The position numbers were made by a program, and so were the translations under genes. Of a DNA stretch of 28,536 bases, positions 20,789-28,392 are shown piece by piece. Position 1 is the stretch's first letter. The number at the start of each line of letters is the position of its first letter. The notes beneath the pieces are model-generated. The model did no database searches. It saw nothing but the letters and a program-made list of their open reading frames with translations, and was not told the DNA's origin. The stretch comes from Clostridia bacterium (GTDB taxonomy: Bacteria > Bacillota > Clostridia > Christensenellales > DUVY01), in assembly GCA_026001225.1 (NCBI GenBank), contig BNZQ01000023.1, positions 1-28,536 on the forward strand, in the 5' to 3' direction.

Positions 20789-21811
20789 ATGAAATATCTA
20801 ACCGAAAAAAAGCTGCGGGAAAATCTTGAAAAAATCTCCTGCGCAAGCGTGGGGATCGTCGCGGATTTTTGCGTGGACATGTATTGGCACGCCGACATGA
20901 CGATCAGCGAGCTGTCGCGCGAAACGCCGCATCACCCGTTGCCGATCGTGGCGGAGCGCACGGGCCTCGGGGCGGGCGGCAACGTCGCCGCCAACCTGAA
21001 AGCGATCGGCTTAAAAAACGTATACGCCGTCACCCTGCGCGGGAACGATTGGCGCGGGTTGATCCTGCAAAAATTGATCGAAGAAGCGGGGATCAACGGC
21101 CGTTTCCTCGCCGTGTCCGAAAATTTCACCACCTCCGCGTACTGCAAGCCCCTGCGCAAAGGCGTGAGCGACACGGTATACGAGGATCCCCGGCTGGATT
21201 TTGAAAACCGCGAACCGTTGACCGCAAAGGACGAGGACGCGCTGATCGCCAATATCGAGGCTTTGGCGCGGCTTGTAGACGTCATCGTCGTGTCCGATCA
21301 ATTCAAACGCGGCGTCGTGACGGACAAGGTGCGGGCATATATCTGCCGCTTGGCCGAAAAGAAAACGGTTCTCGCGGACAGCCGCGACCGGATCGCTTTG
21401 TATACAAACGTCACGGCCAAGCCCAACGAGGTCGAACTGTTCCGCGTGTTCCGCCCCGGCGCGCTGAAAGAAAGGATCGGGGACGATACGGTTATAGAGC
21501 TCGGAGCGCGGCTGCAAAGACAAAACGGCCGTCCGACGGTCGTCACGGCGGGTGCGCGCGGCGCGTTTTTGTTTGGGGATGCAGGGTACGAACTCTTTCC
21601 GGTGCCCGCCGAGGAACCGCCGATCGATATCGTGGGCGCGGGAGACGCCTTTTTGTCCGCGCTGACCGCCTGCCGCGCCGCCGGCGTTCCGTGGAACGAG
21701 AGTATCGAAACGGCGCATCTTTGCACGGGCGTGACGATTAAGAAGCTGAATACCACGGGTACGGCCTCGCCGGACGAAATTCTCGCAAAGCTTCGGGAAA
21801 GGACGGCATAG
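20789..21811 (+). CDS. PfkB-family sugar kinase, RfaE1/heptose-7-phosphate-kinase-like
   Basis: 340 residues of the ribokinase/PfkB family. The N-terminal LGAGGNVAANLKAIG is the substrate-side glycine motif typical of RfaE1 (HldE kinase half). VIVVSDQFKRGVVTD and the strand TVLADSRDR follow. The C-terminal signature DIVGAGDAFLSAL carries the catalytic Asp of the GAGD anion hole. It would phosphorylate a sugar or sugar phosphate in the cytoplasm. The cytidylyl/adenylyltransferase half of HldE is absent and no other heptose genes are in view, so the substrate is unknown. Translation begins 11 bases after the preceding gene with a weak AAAGATAAAG ribosome site. Confidence 0.82.
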   Translation: MKYLTEKKLRENLEKISCASVGIVADFCVDMYWHADMTISELSRETPHHPLPIVAERTGLGAGGNVAANLKAIGLKNVYAVTLRGNDWRGLILQKLIEEAGINGRFLAVSENFTTSAYCKPLRKGVSDTVYEDPRLDFENREPLTAKDEDALIANIEALARLVDVIVVSDQFKRGVVTDKVRAYICRLAEKKTVLADSRDRIALYTNVTAKPNEVELFRVFRPGALKERIGDDTVIELGARLQRQNGRPTVVTAGARGAFLFGDAGYELFPVPAEEPPIDIVGAGDAFLSALTACRAAGVPWNESIETAHLCTGVTIKKLNTTGTASPDEILAKLRERTA

Positions 21812-21906
21812 GCGTATTCTTGTAATCAGTCCATTTTGGACGCTCCCCGAAATAGCTCCAATTATTATTAGAAAATAGGTAAATAGCTCACTTTAAGCGA
21901 GGGTAT

Positions 21907-22908
21907 ATGGATTCAGTTATTATAAGTAAAGTTAGAAGCCTTTCAAAAACCCAAAAGCTGTGTTACGCTGCCGTGTTCACCGTGCTCGGAGTTTTGCTTC
22001 CGCTGGCGACCTCGCACGCTTTCGGCATGCAAGGCACCGTTTTTTTGCCCATGCACATACCCGTGTTGCTTTGCGGTTTACTCTGCGGAACGGCGTACGG
22101 CGCGGCTTGCGGAGTTTTGAGTGCGGCGCTGTCCTGCTTGCTTACGGGTATGCCTCCCGCTTATCCTATGTTGCCTATCATGCTTGCGGAATTGAGCGTA
22201 TACGGTACGGTTTCCGGACTGTTGTATAAGAAACTGCGGTTGCCTCTTTACGTTTCGTTACCTGCCGCCATGATTGCGGGCCGTGCGGCTTACGGAATTT
22301 TATTCGCATTGTTAAACGCCTTTAATCCGCCCTTAAAAGCCCTTTCGGTTTGGGGCGCACTTGCCACCGGATTGCCCGGCATAGCGATACAGCTAACGCT
22401 GCTCCCGCTTCTCGTTCACGCGTTGAACGACCGCTTTGCGTTTATAAAGCAAGTCCGCTTTTACGGGAGGACGCTCCGTGACGCCAAACGCAAAATCGAA
22501 ACGGGCAAAGCGGGCTTGATAGTTATAAAAGGCAAGACCGTAGTATGCGAATGTAACGGTCGCGGCGTGGGTGATTTGTTGCGGGTCTACGATGGGGATA
22601 AGGAAGCCTTGCGCGGCGCGGCGGTAGTCGATAAGGTAATCGGCAAAGCGGCGGCGGTAATTCTTGTCGCGGGAGGGGCGGTGTACGCATACGGCCGCAT
22701 TATGAGCCGCGCGGCGGAGAATCTTCTCAAAGTTAACGGAATAACTATCGCATACGGAGAACTGACCGACGTGATATTGAACGTGGCGGGCGACGGCGTA
22801 TGTCCCATCGAACAAAGCGTTTTAAATATAGACGGCGTAGAGGAGGGGCTTCAAGCCATCTGCGCTCGCTTACAGATAATTAAAAACAGTTCCGAACAAA
22901 GCGAATAA
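21907..22908 (+). CDS. ECF transporter S component fused to a DUF1893 domain
   Basis: 333 residues in two parts. Residues 15-178 are strongly hydrophobic, with about six membrane segments and short Ala/Gly-rich loops, as in ECF substrate-binding (S) components of vitamin or nucleobase uptake. Residues about 195-322 match DUF1893 (TM1506-like, cytidine-deaminase-related fold): GLIVIKGKTVVCECNGRGV, AAVVDKVIGKAAAVILVAGG, GITIAYGELTDVILN and GDGVCPIEQSVLNIDG. The cytoplasmic domain could sense or process the imported compound. No energising ECF-A/A'/T genes are here, so it probably uses a shared module. GAGGG lies three bases before the ATG, rather close. The ligand is not predictable. Confidence 0.82.
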   Translation: MDSVIISKVRSLSKTQKLCYAAVFTVLGVLLPLATSHAFGMQGTVFLPMHIPVLLCGLLCGTAYGAACGVLSAALSCLLTGMPPAYPMLPIMLAELSVYGTVSGLLYKKLRLPLYVSLPAAMIAGRAAYGILFALLNAFNPPLKALSVWGALATGLPGIAIQLTLLPLLVHALNDRFAFIKQVRFYGRTLRDAKRKIETGKAGLIVIKGKTVVCECNGRGVGDLLRVYDGDKEALRGAAVVDKVIGKAAAVILVAGGAVYAYGRIMSRAAENLLKVNGITIAYGELTDVILNVAGDGVCPIEQSVLNIDGVEEGLQAICARLQIIKNSSEQSE

Positions 22909-23262
22909 CGTCCATGACAACGTTTCCAGAAATTATTCGTCGTAGCGCCGCTACGTCCTTATAAAAACACAAGAGTCGGTCATTTTGCAAGCGATTAAAT
23001 ATGAACAGCTTGTTAAGATTTCTCCAAAAGGCAAAAGACAGTAAAAGATGATAAAAAACATAAACAAAAAAGGATAGATAAGTCATGACAAAAAGCGGGT
23101 AATGCCACATTTGTAGAAACGGGCGGCTTGTTATCTAATAATCAAAAAACGGGCGACGGCGACGATATTCATTTTTGCAGAGAGGCACTGCATATTTTGG
23201 GCAAAAGATATTTCGCCGCCTATAGCGGAAATTATAAACAAATAATAAGGAGAATAACAACC
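22909..23262. other. Intergenic region with a CGTAGC hairpin and a possible gene remnant
   Basis: Contains CGTAGC GCC GCTACG (22941-22955), nearly the same hairpin as the centre of the 13729-13891 palindrome, flanked by TTAT/ATAA. From about 23089 the sequence is open in the frame of the following HAD gene (including REALHILGKRYFAAY) but has no ATG. It lies before the HAD ribosome site, so it is probably a remnant or chance. Confidence 0.4.
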
Positions 23263-24072
23263 ATGATAGAATTTATAAGTAAAGCTGAAAAATTTGAGGG
23301 CAGACGGATAAAAGCCGCGGTGTTTGACTTTGACGGCACAATATCAACCTTGCGCAGCGGTTGGGAAAAAATTATGTCGCCGCTTTTCTACCGTATGATT
23401 AACGGCAATCACGCCGAGGATGCCGCTCTAAAAAAAGAGGTGGATGCGTATATTGACGAATCGACCGGGATCCAAACGATTTTTCAAATGCGATGGCTTG
23501 TACAGAAGGTGGGCGAGTACGGCAGAAACAGCCAAGTTTTAAGCGATTGGGATTATAAGGACATGTATAATCAAGAGCTGCTTGAAAGCGTCAATAAGAA
23601 AATCGCGGGGATTAAGAGCGGAGCGTTATCCGCCGACAACTATATAATTGACGGTAGCCGCAAGTTCTTAGCGGAATTGAAAAAACGCGGGTTAAAATTA
23701 TTTGTGGCAAGCGGCACGGACGACGCCGACGTTAAAAATGAATGCAAGATTTTAGGCTTTGCCGAATACTTTGATAAAATAATCGGCGCGCCTCCTAAAA
23801 AAGCCGACTGTTCAAAAGAGGCGATTCTAAACGAGCTGATAAACGGCGGCATTTATAAGCCCGACGAGCTTGTCGTGTTCGGCGACGGCAAGGTCGAAAT
23901 TCAATTGGCAAGCCAAGCGGGAGCGATAGCCATAGGAACGGCAACCGATGAAAATTTACGGCACGGTGTAAATTCTGTCAAGCGGGCAAAGTTAATTAGG
24001 GCGGGTGCGGATATCATTGTCGGCGATTTTGGTAACTGTGCCGAAATCTTATCGTCAATAAAAACATTTTAA
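23263..24072 (+). CDS. HAD-superfamily hydrolase
   Basis: 269 residues from ATG 23263, chosen for AAGGAG 10 bases upstream rather than the open extension to 23128. Motif I is AAVFDFDGTIS (nucleophile Asp22, acid Asp24), motif II LFVASGTDD, a Lys in PPKKADCSK for motif III, and motif IV VVFGDGKVEIQLA, where Glu stands in the place of the second usual Asp. A helical cap lies between about residues 35 and 115. It is a soluble phosphatase or phosphotransferase of unknown substrate, related to phosphoglycolate-phosphatase-like HADs. It stands alone between an intergenic gap and tRNA-fMet. Confidence 0.85.
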   Translation: MIEFISKAEKFEGRRIKAAVFDFDGTISTLRSGWEKIMSPLFYRMINGNHAEDAALKKEVDAYIDESTGIQTIFQMRWLVQKVGEYGRNSQVLSDWDYKDMYNQELLESVNKKIAGIKSGALSADNYIIDGSRKFLAELKKRGLKLFVASGTDDADVKNECKILGFAEYFDKIIGAPPKKADCSKEAILNELINGGIYKPDELVVFGDGKVEIQLASQAGAIAIGTATDENLRHGVNSVKRAKLIRAGADIIVGDFGNCAEILSSIKTF

Positions 24073-24116
24073 TTTTTAATTTATCCTTCAGGGCGGTTGC
24101 GCCGGTCGTTTTATAT

Positions 24117-24145
24117 TTGACAAATTGCGTTTGTTATGGTATTCT
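24117..24145 (+). promoter_or_regulatory. Promoter of tRNA-fMet
   Basis: A perfect TTGACA (24117-24122), 17-base spacer ending TGG, then TATTCT (24140-24145). It lies 12 bases before the mature tRNA. Confidence 0.75.
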
Positions 24146-24153
24146 ATTGTAAA

Positions 24154-25812
24154 CTACCGCGGGGTGGAGCAACGGTAGCTCGTCGGGCTCATAACCCGAA
24201 GGCTGGAGGTTCGAGTCCTCCCCCCGCAACCAAAATTAACGAACTCGAACACATTGTAATTGTGTTCGGGTTTGTTTATTTTATGGGCGGCGACAAGCGG
24301 TTGGGAACCGTCCCCGACCGAAGTCGGGGCGGTCCGCGCGGTTTCGAGGCTTTCGTCTAAGGATAACAGGGCTTCGGCCCTGTCGGTAAAGTTAAAGTAG
24401 ACCTCGCATTTGTCGTTGTAAAGAATAACCTTACGGATAAAGAGATGGATCAGCCGTTTCTTGTTGCTCTCTAACGAGCAGTCCAAGCCCTTGAACGAAT
24501 ACAGATAGTCGGTAATTTCCTCAATCGTCAGCGGTTCGCGTTGTATGGAACTCTGAACGGCGATATTGTGTTCCAACTCCTCTTTGCGTTTTTCAAGTTT
24601 CAGCAAGCGGTCTTTCGTGGAGGCGGTCACAACGCCCTGTTCCATAGCCGCGAGTATGTTGTCGATAGCTCTTTCATTCTCGGCGTTTTTCTTTCTGAAC
24701 TTGTCCAGCAATTCGTTTTGGGTAACGAACTCGTTGAATTTGGAAGAAACGCGGTCGGCTATTTCCGCAATCAATTCGTCGGTTAGGATATGCTCTTGAA
24801 TCACTCCGACAATTTTTTCCTCCAAAAAATCTTTACGGATATTAACCTTTTCGCAAGGCTTACGGTATTTTTTATGCTGATGGCAGGCATAGTAAGTATA
24901 AGTCGCTCCGCTCCGGCCCGTCCCTCTGTCGGCGGCTATCGTTGAACGGCAGTAGCCGCAAAAGGTCTTTCCGCTTAACAGGAACGGCGTATCGGATTTG
25001 AAGAACGTCGGTCTTAATTTGTGCGCGTCTAAAATCGCGTTGGCTCTTTTGAACACGGCCTCGTCGACAACAGCGGGTATGTAGTCCGTTCCCTCGTGTT
25101 TCTCGCCCATATTCCTCTGCCGCCGTATGATTTGCGAAACCGCATTGACCGTAAAGGGCTTTCCGCTTTTTCTTCTCGCGCCGTTCGCGTTTAGGTAGTC
25201 GCAAATCTGTTTCAGCGTTTTGTTGTCCTTGACAAGCATATCGTACATATCCTTGACAAACGCGCTCTCGAACGGATGGACAGTCCATTTCTTGTTGACG
25301 ATTCGGAAACCGAACGGAACTTGACCGCCGCAAAACTCGCCTTTCAGCATGGTTTCCCTGCGGCCGCGCTTCGTCTTCTGACTTAATTCCGCGCTAAAAT
25401 ATTCATTGTAGCCCTCTAAAACGGATTCCAACAAAATGCCTTCCGGCGAGTCCGTAATCGGCTCCATAGCCGACATCACCCTGACATTGTTGGCTTTCAG
25501 CTTGGCTTTATTGATAGCGGAATCGTAACGATTTCGGGCAAAGCGGTCGAGCTTATACACGATAACAAAACCGAATTTTTTACGCGCGCTTTCTAATAGC
25601 ATACGCTGAAATCCCTTGCGGTTATCGTTCTTTCCCGTCGTCGCTCTGTCGGCGTAGACCTTGACGATATTGATTTTTTCTCTCGCCGCATACTCTTGGC
25701 ATACGCGGACTTGCCCCTCGATACTTTGCTCCGATTGCTTGTCGCTGCTGTATCGGGCGTAGATTACGCCGACCCTTTCAGCGGCTAAATCTTGGTTGTA
25801 AATTGCTTTCAT
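24154..25812 (-). CDS. Large serine recombinase (site-specific integrase) of the integrated element
   Basis: 552 residues. The resolvase domain has GVIYARYSSDKQSEQSIEGQ (nucleophile Ser22) and IVYKLDRFARNRYD; the recombinase domain (about 165-270) contains VPFGFRIVNKKWTVHPFES. A zinc ribbon follows with FCGYCRST and CHQHKKYRKPCEK (about 288-330), then a long coiled coil (about 370-440) and the end LIHLFIRKVILYNDKCEVYF. Such enzymes integrate and excise mobile elements between attP and attB. The last 60 residues depart from the family: they read antisense through the tRNA terminator and the whole tRNA-fMet gene (GCGGRTRTSSLRVMSPTSYR) and stop four bases beyond it. This implies that the element joins the chromosome at this tRNA, and the natural C-terminus may end earlier. 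Confidence 0.92.
   Translation of the reverse strand: MKAIYNQDLAAERVGVIYARYSSDKQSEQSIEGQVRVCQEYAAREKINIVKVYADRATTGKNDNRKGFQRMLLESARKKFGFVIVYKLDRFARNRYDSAINKAKLKANNVRVMSAMEPITDSPEGILLESVLEGYNEYFSAELSQKTKRGRRETMLKGEFCGGQVPFGFRIVNKKWTVHPFESAFVKDMYDMLVKDNKTLKQICDYLNANGARRKSGKPFTVNAVSQIIRRQRNMGEKHEGTDYIPAVVDEAVFKRANAILDAHKLRPTFFKSDTPFLLSGKTFCGYCRSTIAADRGTGRSGATYTYYACHQHKKYRKPCEKVNIRKDFLEEKIVGVIQEHILTDELIAEIADRVSSKFNEFVTQNELLDKFRKKNAENERAIDNILAAMEQGVVTASTKDRLLKLEKRKEELEHNIAVQSSIQREPLTIEEITDYLYSFKGLDCSLESNKKRLIHLFIRKVILYNDKCEVYFNFTDRAEALLSLDESLETARTAPTSVGDGSQPLVAAHKINKPEHNYNVFEFVNFGCGGRTRTSSLRVMSPTSYRCSTPR
24158..24232 (+). tRNA. Initiator tRNA-fMet(CAU)
   Basis: 75 bases with encoded CCA. The acceptor CGCGGGG/CCCCGCA has the C1-A72 mismatch of initiators, and the anticodon stem TCGGG/CCCGA shows the three consecutive G-C pairs, with loop CTCATAA. 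The T stem is GGAGG/CCTCC. It lies wholly inside the antisense strand of the recombinase reading frame. Confidence 0.96.
24242..24282 (+). terminator. Terminator behind tRNA-fMet
   Basis: An 11-bp stem AACTCGAACAC / GTGTTCGGGTT (one wobble) with a 9-base loop, followed by TGTTTATTTTA. It would end the tRNA transcript before it runs far into the antisense of the recombinase. Confidence 0.7.
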
Positions 25813-25892
25813 AATCCTATTTTCCTTATTCTGTTTTTCGCTCTAATTATACCATGATTTGTATCGGTTCATCAACCGCGCTTCTAACCAAA

Positions 25893-26195
25893 TTAGAAAT
25901 ATACTTTTTCAGCCGAAATATTTTTGACCGCGCCGCCGTCTTTAAGATAATTGACCATATCCGCGGCTATCGTGTCGGCTACCTCGTTCAAGAATTTTCT
26001 TGTCGGCGTGTATTTTCCCATAGCGGTTATGACGGTTGCGTCCTCGTACAGCTTGCGCGATAAAGTGTCGCCGCCGTCCGTGACGAACTCCATTTTGCAG
26101 GTGTTGTCCGGCTGCCGTTCTTGCAGCGCGGCGGCTCCGAACATATACGCTAACAGTAAATCTTCGGGCGATTGAGTTTGTTGTGCTTGGTACAT
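25893..26195 (-). CDS. Small protein of the mobile element, function unknown
   Basis: 100 residues, soluble, with no recognised domain. Begins MYQAQQTQSPEDLLLAYMFGA and has a central DTLSRKLYEDATVITAMGKY. AGGAG lies six bases before the ATG, supporting translation. It lies between the recombinase and the relaxase in the same direction. Position suggests an accessory role in transfer or excision, without direct evidence. Confidence 0.7.
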   Translation of the reverse strand: MYQAQQTQSPEDLLLAYMFGAAALQERQPDNTCKMEFVTDGGDTLSRKLYEDATVITAMGKYTPTRKFLNEVADTIAADMVNYLKDGGAVKNISAEKVYF

Positions 26196-26262
26196 CGGTT
26201 GCTCCTAAATTTAAAGCTCCGCTTTACGGGCGTATTTAGAAATATTCAATTTTCAAGGTGCG

Positions 26263-26284
26263 AAAAAAGCCGCGACAGCGGCTT
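26263..26284 (-). terminator. Terminator behind the MobV gene
   Basis: On the minus strand a 7-bp stem AAGCCGC/GCGGCTT with loop TGTC is followed by a T-run. A second hairpin, TTGACAAA/TTTGTCAA (26283-26302), lies between it and the mob stop at 26323. Confidence 0.75.
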
Positions 26285-26322
26285 GACAAAAGGGTTTGTC
26301 AAATATTGGACAAAGGCTCGGT

Positions 26323-27384
26323 TCACATTTCCGCTTGGGACTGATGTTGCCGTTGCCGTTCAAGCTGGCGTTCGCGCAATTCCGCTTGCTCAATGGTTTT
26401 TAACAAGTTGGCAATCCGTTCAAATTCATCCAAAAGACTTGGGGATGCGGTTAAAATCTTGCGCATAGCGGCAAGCTCGGCTTGCAGCCTTGCCTTTTCA
26501 GACAAGAGCGCGGCGTTATCGGTTTGGAGTTTTCTGTTTTCTTTGCCTTGCTTGAAAATCGTATTCCGATAATCCACGCCTTTCTGTATTTCGGTTTTCG
26601 CTTCTTGCAGCCGCTTGTCGGACAGGTTTTTCTTTGCCAGCGCGTTGTTCGCGGTTTCCAAATCGGCATTGGAAATAATGACGACGTCTCTTTTTTCCTT
26701 AATCGGCGTGATACTGTCACCGCATTTCAAATCGTCAATTTCCTTTCGGGCGGCGGCCAACTCTTCGCGCTTTTCTTGGATTGCCTTGACCGCCGTGTCG
26801 CGCTTTAACTTGTCGATAGAGCGGTTGCCTTCCGCTGTCGCGCCGTTCCGAACGCCCGTGCTGTAACCGAAAACGTCTGTCAAGTAGTTGTCCAACTCGT
26901 CGTGGAACTTCAACAGGTCGTCGCGGCTGCAAATGTCCTTCGAGCATAGCTTTTCAATGTTTTTCTTTTTGTCCGTTGCGACGGGAATGAAAGCGAAGTG
27001 CATATGCGGCTGCGTTTCGTCCTTATGAACGTAAGCCGATATGACGTTTTCTTGTTTGTACTTGCCGGCTAAAAACCTGAAAACCGCATCAAAGAATTTC
27101 CGTTCGTCGGCGTTACCCAAAATTTTGGGTAAGGTTACAATCCAATCGCACAGATACTTAACGTCGCCGCGCTTAAAGATTTTCAGTTGAGCAAGCCGCT
27201 TGTCCATAAACTCGGCTTGCGGGAGCGTTTGGAAGTCCGCAACGTTGTAATTCAGAAAGGTGCGGGATAAGTCTATGTCCTGATTTTTGAACTTGTGATA
27301 GTTACCGTCCGCGTCCTTTGCCCGCTCATAGTGCATTAAAAGTTTCGGGTAATCCGCTTGTGTGAATTTTTGCAAATGTGCCAT
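26323..27384 (-). CDS. MobV-family relaxase (Pre/Mob plasmid recombination protein)
   Basis: 353 residues. The N-terminal relaxase domain contains IDLSRTFLNYN near residue 37 and the metal-binding motif HKDETQPHMHFAFIP (His120, His127, His129), typical of MobV (pMV158 MobM-like) enzymes. Residues about 200-350 are charged helices predicted as coiled coil. Relaxases of this family nick oriT, stay bound to the 5' end and guide the strand into a conjugation channel. No own mating-pair genes are seen in the window, so the element may be mobilised in trans or carry them beyond the edge. AAGGAGG lies six bases before the ATG. Confidence 0.92.
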   Translation of the reverse strand: MAHLQKFTQADYPKLLMHYERAKDADGNYHKFKNQDIDLSRTFLNYNVADFQTLPQAEFMDKRLAQLKIFKRGDVKYLCDWIVTLPKILGNADERKFFDAVFRFLAGKYKQENVISAYVHKDETQPHMHFAFIPVATDKKKNIEKLCSKDICSRDDLLKFHDELDNYLTDVFGYSTGVRNGATAEGNRSIDKLKRDTAVKAIQEKREELAAARKEIDDLKCGDSITPIKEKRDVVIISNADLETANNALAKKNLSDKRLQEAKTEIQKGVDYRNTIFKQGKENRKLQTDNAALLSEKARLQAELAAMRKILTASPSLLDEFERIANLLKTIEQAELRERQLERQRQHQSQAEM

Positions 27385-27493
27385 TCATATCCTCCTTGTC
27401 GTAAAATCTGATTAAATTGCATTTGTTGACCTGTAAAGATACATCCGATAAAATCATTCCGTCGGGGCGAAGCATCCCAAAGGAATTTGGTTA

Positions 27494-27583
27494 GCAAGTT
27501 ATACCATTTTTTACGCTGCGTTTCACTTCGCTAAAAATGGTAAACTTGCCCTGCGGGGCTGCCCGTTTCCGCGCAGCGGAAAC
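27494..27583. other. Candidate origin of transfer (oriT)
   Basis: About 110 bases upstream of mob lies an imperfect inverted repeat (27494-27513 and 27532-27549, GCAAGTT-TACCATTTTT-A and its complement). It is followed by a perfect 8-bp hairpin GTTTCCGC GCA GCGGAAAC (27565-27583). The left arm contains AGTTATAC, reminiscent of the TTATAC next to the pMV158 nick site. Placement directly upstream of a MobV gene is the usual one. The nick site itself is not proven. Confidence 0.5.
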
Positions 27584-27682
27584 AGAGATTGAGTTAAGAT
27601 GTGTCGTGCATAAACAGCACCTCCCTTGTAATATTGAGAGCGTACTTTTAATCCCGATTGCGGCGACGGGAATAGAAAAAGC

Positions 27683-27713
27683 AAAAAGCCGGCTCCGCAA
27701 ACGGAAACCGGCT
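27683..27713 (-). terminator. Terminator behind the sigma-like gene
   Basis: On the minus strand AGCCGG..TCCG TTTG CGGA.CCGGCT, with a small internal bulge, is followed by TTTTTGCTTTTT. It lies 65 bases beyond the stop of the sigma-like gene and separates it from the oriT region. Confidence 0.75.
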
Positions 27714-27777
27714 CGGTAGGCTTTTCATATTCGGTTATTGCATGAGATTGTAAGTAGCCTCTATATATATGGGAAAT

Positions 27778-28392
27778 TTAAAGGGGGTTTTCGGGGGTTT
27801 TGAAAAATCTTTCTAAAAAATATTTTTTCATCATCTCTTGATAGTCCGTCCCGTTGACAAAATCTAACAAATGCCGTTGGTCGGGGCGAAAGAAAAATAA
27901 GCGGTTTAGGAACAACGTGGCGGTGTATCGGTTGATGGTGTACTGCGTTTCCGCTTTATATATTTCCCGCATCTCTTTCTTTATGGATTGAAACAAACCG
28001 GCGTTTGAATGTTTAAGGTATCGGAATACGGCGGCGACGAAGGCCTTGTACAGTTGCTCGCGGACGGTGCTTTCGTCAACGCCGAACATCTCCGCTATCT
28101 CCGTATTGTTGTATCCCCATTCGTGATAGCGGAAAACGTCATACTGTTTCCGGCTCATCGTATACCAATATTCGTCTTGCAATTCCATAAGATATTCTTC
28201 TTCAAGGATAAGGGCAAGCGGGTCGCGATTGGAGAGATTAACGGTATCTTCCACATAGTTCGCAACTACACTTCCCAAAACTTCCCTGTCCAAATAGACC
28301 GTCGCCCGAATCCCCGCGTCCCGCTTTTGCTTTTTGATTTTTTCCTTGTACCTATCACCGCTCCCGTTATCGTATTCTAAAAATTTCGCCAC
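27778..28392 (-). CDS. Sigma-70 region-4-like regulator of the mobile element
   Basis: 204 residues. Residues about 80-118 form a region-4-type helix-turn-helix: MSRKQYDVFRYHEWGYNNTEIAEMFGVDESTVREQLYKAF. The first half resembles small sigma-factor-like proteins of clostridial conjugative elements, with a charged region ending RATVYLDREV. Regions 1-3 of a full sigma factor are absent, so it may act as a regulator. The start is uncertain: GTG 28392 is the only start codon in the open frame and lacks a Shine-Dalgarno. The frame continues upstream for about 20 codons (EYKYERVFVDVNDAV) in a way that looks like the true N-terminus, but no start codon exists there. Confidence 0.7.
   Translation of the reverse strand: MAKFLEYDNGSGDRYKEKIKKQKRDAGIRATVYLDREVLGSVVANYVEDTVNLSNRDPLALILEEEYLMELQDEYWYTMSRKQYDVFRYHEWGYNNTEIAEMFGVDESTVREQLYKAFVAAVFRYLKHSNAGLFQSIKKEMREIYKAETQYTINRYTATLFLNRLFFFRPDQRHLLDFVNGTDYQEMMKKYFLERFFKTPENPL

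Noticed and set aside
21812..21906. Possible riboswitch before the ECF/DUF1893 gene
   Set aside because: AAATAGCTC occurs twice, 31 bases apart, but I could not fit any known vitamin, preQ1 or purine riboswitch core in this 95-base leader.
23128..23262. N-terminal extension of the HAD hydrolase from a TTG
   Set aside because: A good ribosome site (AAGGAG) precedes ATG 23263, and the HAD fold starts normally from there.
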